From assembly GCA_009602725.1 (NCBI GenBank), contig WELB01000189.1:39072-84082 (forward strand): a stretch of 45,011 nucleotides of DNA. The letters are read 5' to 3'. Shown here in pieces: positions 39,401-45,011 of this stretch (position 1 is the first letter of the stretch; every line of letters begins with the position of its first letter). The translations under genes and the position numbers were made by a program. Source of the DNA: Spirogloea muscicola. Its lineage: Eukaryota; Streptophyta; Zygnematophyceae; Spirogloeales; Spirogloeaceae. The notes under the pieces are model-generated. The model had not been told where the DNA came from and searched no databases. It was given only the letters and a program-made list of their open reading frames with translations.

Positions 39401-42400
39401 TTGCTCACGAGCTCCATGTGATCAATTTGTGGACCCAATTGCGGCCTGGATTTGGTGTACGTCCTGCCAGATTCAGGTGAGGTGCAAACCACAACTAGGT
39501 TGGTATTGCAGGCGCAATGTGTTGGTCCCCAAGACTACCAGGTGGGTGCTGAGCTGACCTTCAAGGCATGATGTAGCCCAGAGCTTCAAGGTGGCTGCGC
39601 TCGCAGAGAAGAGGTGGCCGATGCATCGCTGCCAGCCCAGCACATGCCGCAGGCTCCGAGCGTCGACATCAACGAGGCAGATGTCAACGTCCTCCCACGC
39701 TTCCCAGCTGAACAGTGCTATCTTCCGTCTGGACTTGGCGTGCACCATATCAGGTCCATCCCCGCAACCTTTGCCTGAGACCTCACCCCTGACCTCGTCC
39801 TCCTTGCTCTTCTCCTCTTCCCTTTCGTCCAAAAGCTCACTCTCACTCTCACCCGCAGTGTCAGTGACGATACCATTGCCAGCCTGCTTGCTCACATCCA
39901 CCTCATGGACTGCCTGCTCCTCCTTTACAACCACGTTTTCAGTACTATCTACACTGTGTGAAGCTGCAGACGGTCTCTGCGATATTCGGCACTGAATAAC
40001 CGTTCCCCAGATTGATGAGCTTCCTGTGACATCCAGTAGGCCGGCAAGAGTGGCCTCACACTGCTGCAGAACGTCATGAAATTCTGCCGCTCTTGAAAAG
40101 CTCAGCCAGCTCTGCGCCACAAGCTGCCAGAGCACGCTGCTGAGTACGGCGGCCGCCGCTGTGACTCGGACCTGGCAATCAGCTCCACCACTGCCGTCCT
40201 CAGAGAAGCAGTGCAGCTCCTTCAGAAGGTGGGCCACAAGCGTCCTGAAGCTGCTGGGGTCAACACCCAGGCTTGCCGCGAGGCGGTAAGCCAGCACCTG
40301 GATCTCGTCGATGAGCTCCTCCACAGAGTCGTCACCTGGTGCTCCCACCTGGTACCAGTGCACACTATCGATGGCTGGCAGGTGTTCAAGAACGTTGCCC
40401 TTTTCAGCAGCCGCCTCTGTGGCATGCAGGGCCGCCCTGGTAGACAGCAGCGGCCAGTCCAGCAATCGTGGCAGGGCCTCTGCAGTGGAGTTCACATCCA
40501 TTGCGGCGGAGCTCAAGCTGACTGACAATTGGGGCGCAGAGAGGGCGTGCGCCAGGGCAGCTTGAGCGGCGCGGCACGTGACCAGCGCCGACAGCGCCTG
40601 CGAGTGCTGCGCAGGGTCCTGGAGCAGCAGCAGGGTGAGCAACCTGCACGATTCACAAAGTCAGATCATGATGGCGATCAGTATTCTACACTGATTCTGG
40701 CTTGACTCTACTTCTGCGTTTGACCATGCAATTGGTGACATGTCCTTCGTACATACTCGTAGACAATTGGCACTTACTAATGTCTTCATCGACAGAGCTC
40801 CATGCTTAATAGATGCTTTGCCTTGCTACTGCTTGCGAGCAACCAAAGGAGTGCAAGCCCGTACTGCTCAACTCGACCGACGACGCCGAACAAGGTCGCA
40901 GCATCGCCAGCTGCTAAGTATGCTGCCGGCAGCTTCCCCAGGAGCATGAGGAGGCTGCACAGCCTTGCAAGGTCCAGCTCGGGTGCGCTGGTCAGCTGAG
41001 CGACTGCGCCTGCACGCTCCTCTGGCGACCAGCTCGCCTGGCTGTCCAGCAGGTTCTGCACGTGCTCCAAGCACTTGTCGACAACGCCAGGGCCCTCACT
41101 GGCAGAGTGCAGCAGCTCATCAGCAAACGGCAAGCCAAAGTGCTGCAGTGCCGCACAGGTAGCCTTCTCAAGCTCCTGAGTGTAAGCGGCTGCAAAGGCT
41201 TCCCGAACCGCCTGCATTACATGCAAAACACGCAATTCTATGTCAGGGCTGAAGACTGGTTCTGGTTTGCTGCGTTTTGCTGGCCCAAGCTCTTTATCTT
41301 GGAAACCCCTAAGCAGTACACCCACTCCACAAGCTCAACTCCTAAGCACAATTACATCAACGGCGAGCAGATGCCATCATCTCTTGGTCTGAGCCTGAGC
41401 TTGTAAGTGGATGCCTGTGGATTTCGGCATTGCAGCAAAGCAAAGGAGCCTCACAAGGAATTGCCTTAAACAATGTAACTGATCTGGGTGCTTAGCCAGA
41501 AAAGAGAAGCTGCTTTCTGATAGCTTCACTTGCAGAGCACCTCAATGTATGCCAGGTTGCTCAGAGTCAAGGGGAGTACCAGCAGCTCGTAGAAGGTGGC
41601 GTCCGACAGCAATTCCAATGTGATGTCGGCTGTTGACATGCCTCCTCCTTCTGTGGCCACCTCCATGCCGGAGCACTGTGAGACGCCGCAGGCCAGGTCT
41701 GGTGGCACCGTGGCGAGCACGGTGGCCCAGAAGCGCGCCAGCTGGGCGCGGCCAGCCAGCGGCGACCACAGGTCTGCACTGCGGCAAAGGAGCTGCCACT
41801 GAGCAATTGGGTACGTCGTCCACGTGAGCGATGCGGGGACGCCGTCCCAGAGGTCATTGCCGCCAGCTGCCAGTGCCAGCCTTTGGAGCCCACCAAAGAG
41901 CACCGCCAGCAGCTGACGCACGGCGCGCTTCCTGGCAACCCTGCTGTCGGGCTTGCCCAGCAGCGCCTTGCCGGCGAGGTCGCTGAGGGCGTGCACGGCA
42001 GCAGTATCTGAGGCCAGTCTTGCTATTGGCGCGACCCCGCTATTGTCGCCTTCGATGGCAAGACTGGCAGTCCCGTTGCCGCAAGCCGGGGCTTCAAATG
42101 ACAAGGTTGCTAGATTGGTCAAGAAATCTGTGTCGGTCTTGAGCAATGCAGCGGACACTGCCAATGATTCATCCTCCGGCGGTGCATTAGCACGGCAGTG
42201 GGCCTGGAGCGCCTGCAGCGACAGGAAGAGCGGCACGAGGACAGCAGCGTCGAAGGAGGTGCACCCCGGCTGCCGCAGCAGCGGCAGCACCGCTTGGAGC
42301 ATGTCGCCAGCTGAAAGCCCCGAAGCCACCGCATTGCCTGGCGTTACTGCCACATTGTCAAGGACGCAGGTGTACAGTCCCGCTAGTGCAGCCGCCGTTC

Positions 42401-45011
42401 TTGCACGCCCGTGGCCGACCCAGCCGTCACTGCACACTGTGCCTAGGGTGGCTGCCATGTCAGCCCCCAGCGTCTCTAGCAGGGACGGCACCTGGCCAGC
42501 CGGCGCGCGCCGTGCCGCCGCTGCCGCAGTGCCCAGGATAGCACGACTGGCGGCTAGCGCAGCGGCCCCACTGGAAGCGCCAGCAGGGCCCCGGAGTGCC
42601 GTGGCCAGCCCGCAGACCCCCTTATGGACCTGCAACGGCAGTGACAGCGCAGCGGCTGTGCTCAGAGTGCAGAAGCGACTCCATCTTAAGCTTCATGACC
42701 AGCGGGGCAAGAGTCAGCTTTTGGTTCTTATAAATGGACTAAACGTCTATCCTTTTCCTTTTTCTGGACCTCAGCCCAGAACCCCTGAATAACGGCTTGT
42801 TAGACAGCTAATGAGTTGTCATCCTCACCTGGCGGATTTCGCCATAAAGCTTGATGAGGCGGCTGCCAAGAGCCGCGCTAGCCGCAAAGGCATCCACTTC
42901 CAGAGACTCAGAGAAGGGTTCACTGTGGCTCAGGCCTGCGGTTCAGAGGAGGAGCGACCACAGCGCGGTCGCGTGCGGCTCAATCGCCCGGTACTCAAGC
43001 TCCAGCAGCTCGCCGAGGAGCACGACCAGTGCCGTGGCAAGCCTTGCGTGCTGAGTCCCGTTGTTCCCGCCGTACCCACAGGCGTGCTGGGTGCCACGCC
43101 GCCGCTGCTTCGCTGCGCTGCCGGTAGCAACGAACCATTAGCACGAGCTCCGCTGAGGACTCCCCTCTATTTTTCAGCAGGCGCCGCTGCCACCGCTTCG
43201 CTGCACTGACTGTAGCACTGGACCATCAGGATGAGCTCCGCTGCGAGCCCATTTCATCGGCAGGCGCTCCGACTTAGATCAGAAAGATAAGTGAACCATT
43301 GCCAGTGCGTGCACCTGCTGCCAGGCCTAGGCTTTATTGGCTGTGGCGGCGCCTGCACCGCTGCGCTTGTCGCGAGCTCCATCGTCAGGCTGCCCAAGGC
43401 AGGCCGAACAGCAGCACTACCAGTGAGAAGCTAGCAGCATGCTTTGCGTAGCGCACGGTCAAACCCAGCCAAAATTTGGGTGCTGGTAGTTTTTGTGCCC
43501 GATGGCCTTCCACCACATCAGCATCTACTAGCATCTAAGGTAAGAGGCTGCCAGCAGATTTCATGCACTCATGAACCCCTGAAGGCTTTCCCTAGAATCT
43601 CAGATCAAGCTAAGAGTTCCATGGCTGCTCGCGCTTCACCCTGCCAACTTGGTGAGGAGGGCGAACTGGTCCCGCGCCGGGGTGTCCTCGCTGGGCACGT
43701 ACGCACCCACGCTGCGGGCGGCCCGCATGAGCGCCACCATGGCACGAACCAGCGGCAGCAGCTCTGCTGCCTGTTCGCCACCGGCAGAGCGCAAGAGCAG
43801 GCCCTCTTGCACCGGCTTGAGGAGCCTGGAGAAGACGACAAAAAGAGCCGAGCTGCGCGGCGCCCTTGCTGTGTGCCCGCCAGCTTCGCTATCCAGAGAG
43901 CTGCCACCGCCAAAGTCTGCCAGTACCTTCTCGGAGCCGCCAACACCACTGCCGCTGACGGCCTCGGTGAGCCGTGCTGGCGACCGAGCCAGCGCACGGG
44001 CGTACGCCTGCAGCAGCCAGTCCAAGCCGTCAAGGTGGTGGGTGCTCATGGCGCCAACGCCGGCGTCGACGGCCTCAAAGAGCAGCCGGTGGTAGCTCCG
44101 CGGGTTGTCAACGTCGCCCCCCTGCTGGCGCCGCTCCACACCTCGCTTCCTCGCACCTTCCTCTTTTCTCCTCTCCCCAAAGTCATGGTTGATCCTGTCG
44201 TCGTCCTTCGCCACTCCGGCAGAGGCAGTGCCAGTTGCCGCGGCGGCGGTGGCGGCATACCCGCTTACATGGAAGCTCAGAAAAAGCCCGCGCTCCAAGA
44301 TGCCCTCCACCGCTGCGAGCATGCAAGCCTCCCAGCCTCTACCAGTTCCTGCCACAGGATGCCATCCAGGCGAAGATGAGCGCCGCGGCAGCCGCAGGCA
44401 GGAAGCGGCAAAGTGATTAAGGTTTGAGGCTTGGGCTGAGCAACAGGTATATTAGTGACAACTTTGGTGTCAGGGCCCGAGAGTATGATCGGGAGGGGAT
44501 AACCACGACGTGAAGTGTCACTTAGCTGCACACAGATGTCATCAAATCAAATTCTGTGATCTCAACCTCACTGACATATGAGCCCTACATAACCCTTGCT
44601 TACTTACTCACCAGATCTCCTGCACCATCTATGGATGCCAGAATGTAACCCGACACCCTAAACCCTTGATCCCTGAACCCTGGACCTTAAACCCTTTTGC
44701 TGATGGGTCTGATGTCCACCTTCAATCCCGTGGGATGTGGCGGCGCCCCGCAGAGCTGCCAGCGCGGCGAGCAGGGGGCCGAGCAGCGGCCCGGCGACCG
44801 CGGCGAAGATGCGGCGCGGGTGGGCGTGGCCTCCCGCCGCGTCTCGGAAGCCCTCGGCGGCGTGCAGAGCGAGCAGGCGCAGAGGCACGGGGCCTTCAGC
44901 GCGAGACGGCGGCAGGCGCCGGAGGTGCGGGAGCGCAGCCAGGGCCGCGCAGAGCGCCGCGGCGGCGGCGTCCAGCGCCAGGTGGTAGGCCTGCACAGCC
45001 TGCCGTGCCCG
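36408..45011 (-). CDS. URB2: URB2/NPA2-family ribosome biogenesis protein, N terminus beyond window
   Basis: Nucleolar factor for early 60S pre-ribosome assembly. Visible exons in transcript order: 45011-44720 (open at the edge), 44312-43640, 43117-42829, 42629-41541, 41211-40844, 40643-39539, 39357-38670, 38246-38074, 37726-37512, 37293-37125, 36935-36838, 36688-36594, 36484-36408; about 1777 residues, against ~2000 for the plant protein. The assignment rests on the C terminus, which carries the Urb2 domain: RRVYEAVADQKDTLGKYC, GAFALMDVCKPHELQQLYTA, LGGEGLRRDALLQLKGEY and the final RRHKYTGKV, parallel to plant URB2 ends. Earlier parts are Leu/Ala-rich helical repeats with an acidic insert (ESELLDEREEEKSKEDEVRGE). 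Exon 43117-42829 contains an in-frame TGA at 42945-42943, so that exon may hide a small intron or an error. Confidence 0.85.
43095..43280. repeat. Degenerate ~90-bp tandem duplication in a URB2 intron
   Basis: Two diverged copies share GCTTCGCTGC, GTAGCA, ACCAT and GAGCTCCGCTG in the same order, about 90 bp apart. The first copy overlaps the inferred acceptor of the exon starting at 43117. Confidence 0.5.
44654..44697 (+). repeat. Degenerate telomere-like array in a URB2 intron
   Basis: CCCTAAACCC, ATCCCTGAACCC and TTAAACCC units, ~22 nt downstream (in the minus-strand gene) of the donor at 44719. In the transcript sense it reads TTTAGGG-like. Confidence 0.85.

Noticed and set aside
43095-43280. 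Idea that the duplicated segment is an extra URB2 exon
   Set aside because: The second copy lacks a continuous frame compatible with the flanking phases, so it is treated as intronic duplication.

Overview
This is a nuclear genomic window from a eukaryote of the green-plant lineage, most likely a streptophyte alga; the species cannot be named from the sequence. Three things point there: a class II plant formin (PTEN-like plus C2 domain ahead of FH1-FH2), TTTAGGG-type (Arabidopsis-type) telomere-like repeats, and closest resemblance by eye to plant versions of every recognisable protein. Genes are intron-dense (about 83 introns inferred over eight genes). Introns are mostly GT-AG with TGCAG/CGCAG acceptors, first exons are very GC-rich, and start codons sit in an ATGG context. 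The sequence is a draft, with N gaps at 16644-17289 and 31864-32555 and a single N at 11756. All gene models were spliced by hand by following reading phase and recalled family conservation; no alignment was run.

Layout. Class II formin (+, 52-9511, 18 exons, 1856 aa). A 2.2-kb stretch without a recognisable gene. Delta-7 sterol reductase DHCR7/DWF5 (+, 11828-15132, 12 exons). Heat-shock-factor-binding protein HSBP (-, 15720 to at least 16642, 5' end in a gap), which contains a convincing U12-type AT-AC intron. A prenylation-motif (CaaX) coiled-coil protein built from repeated exons (+, 17362-21800, 15 exons). A 2-kb repeat cluster (21801-23817). An MBOAT lysophospholipid acyltransferase (+, 23818-27330, 12 exons). 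Organellar methionyl-tRNA synthetase OVA1-like (-, 27720-31656, 11 exons). A membrane RING-H2 ubiquitin ligase (+, 32637-35371). URB2/NPA2 ribosome-biogenesis factor (-, 36408 to beyond the right edge).

The genes do not form a pathway; this is an ordinary housekeeping neighbourhood. HSBP and the coiled-coil gene, and OVA1 and the RING gene, are head-to-head pairs whose shared GC-rich promoters coincide with the two assembly gaps. DHCR7/HSBP, acyltransferase/OVA1 and RING/URB2 are convergent pairs.

The most notable observations are the AT-AC intron in HSBP, a roughly 600-residue Glu/Arg/Lys-rich helix appended to the formin, telomere-like repeats lying just inside the 5' ends of four introns in four genes, an exon-duplication coiled coil ending in CTVM, and several exact palindromes and foldback repeats.
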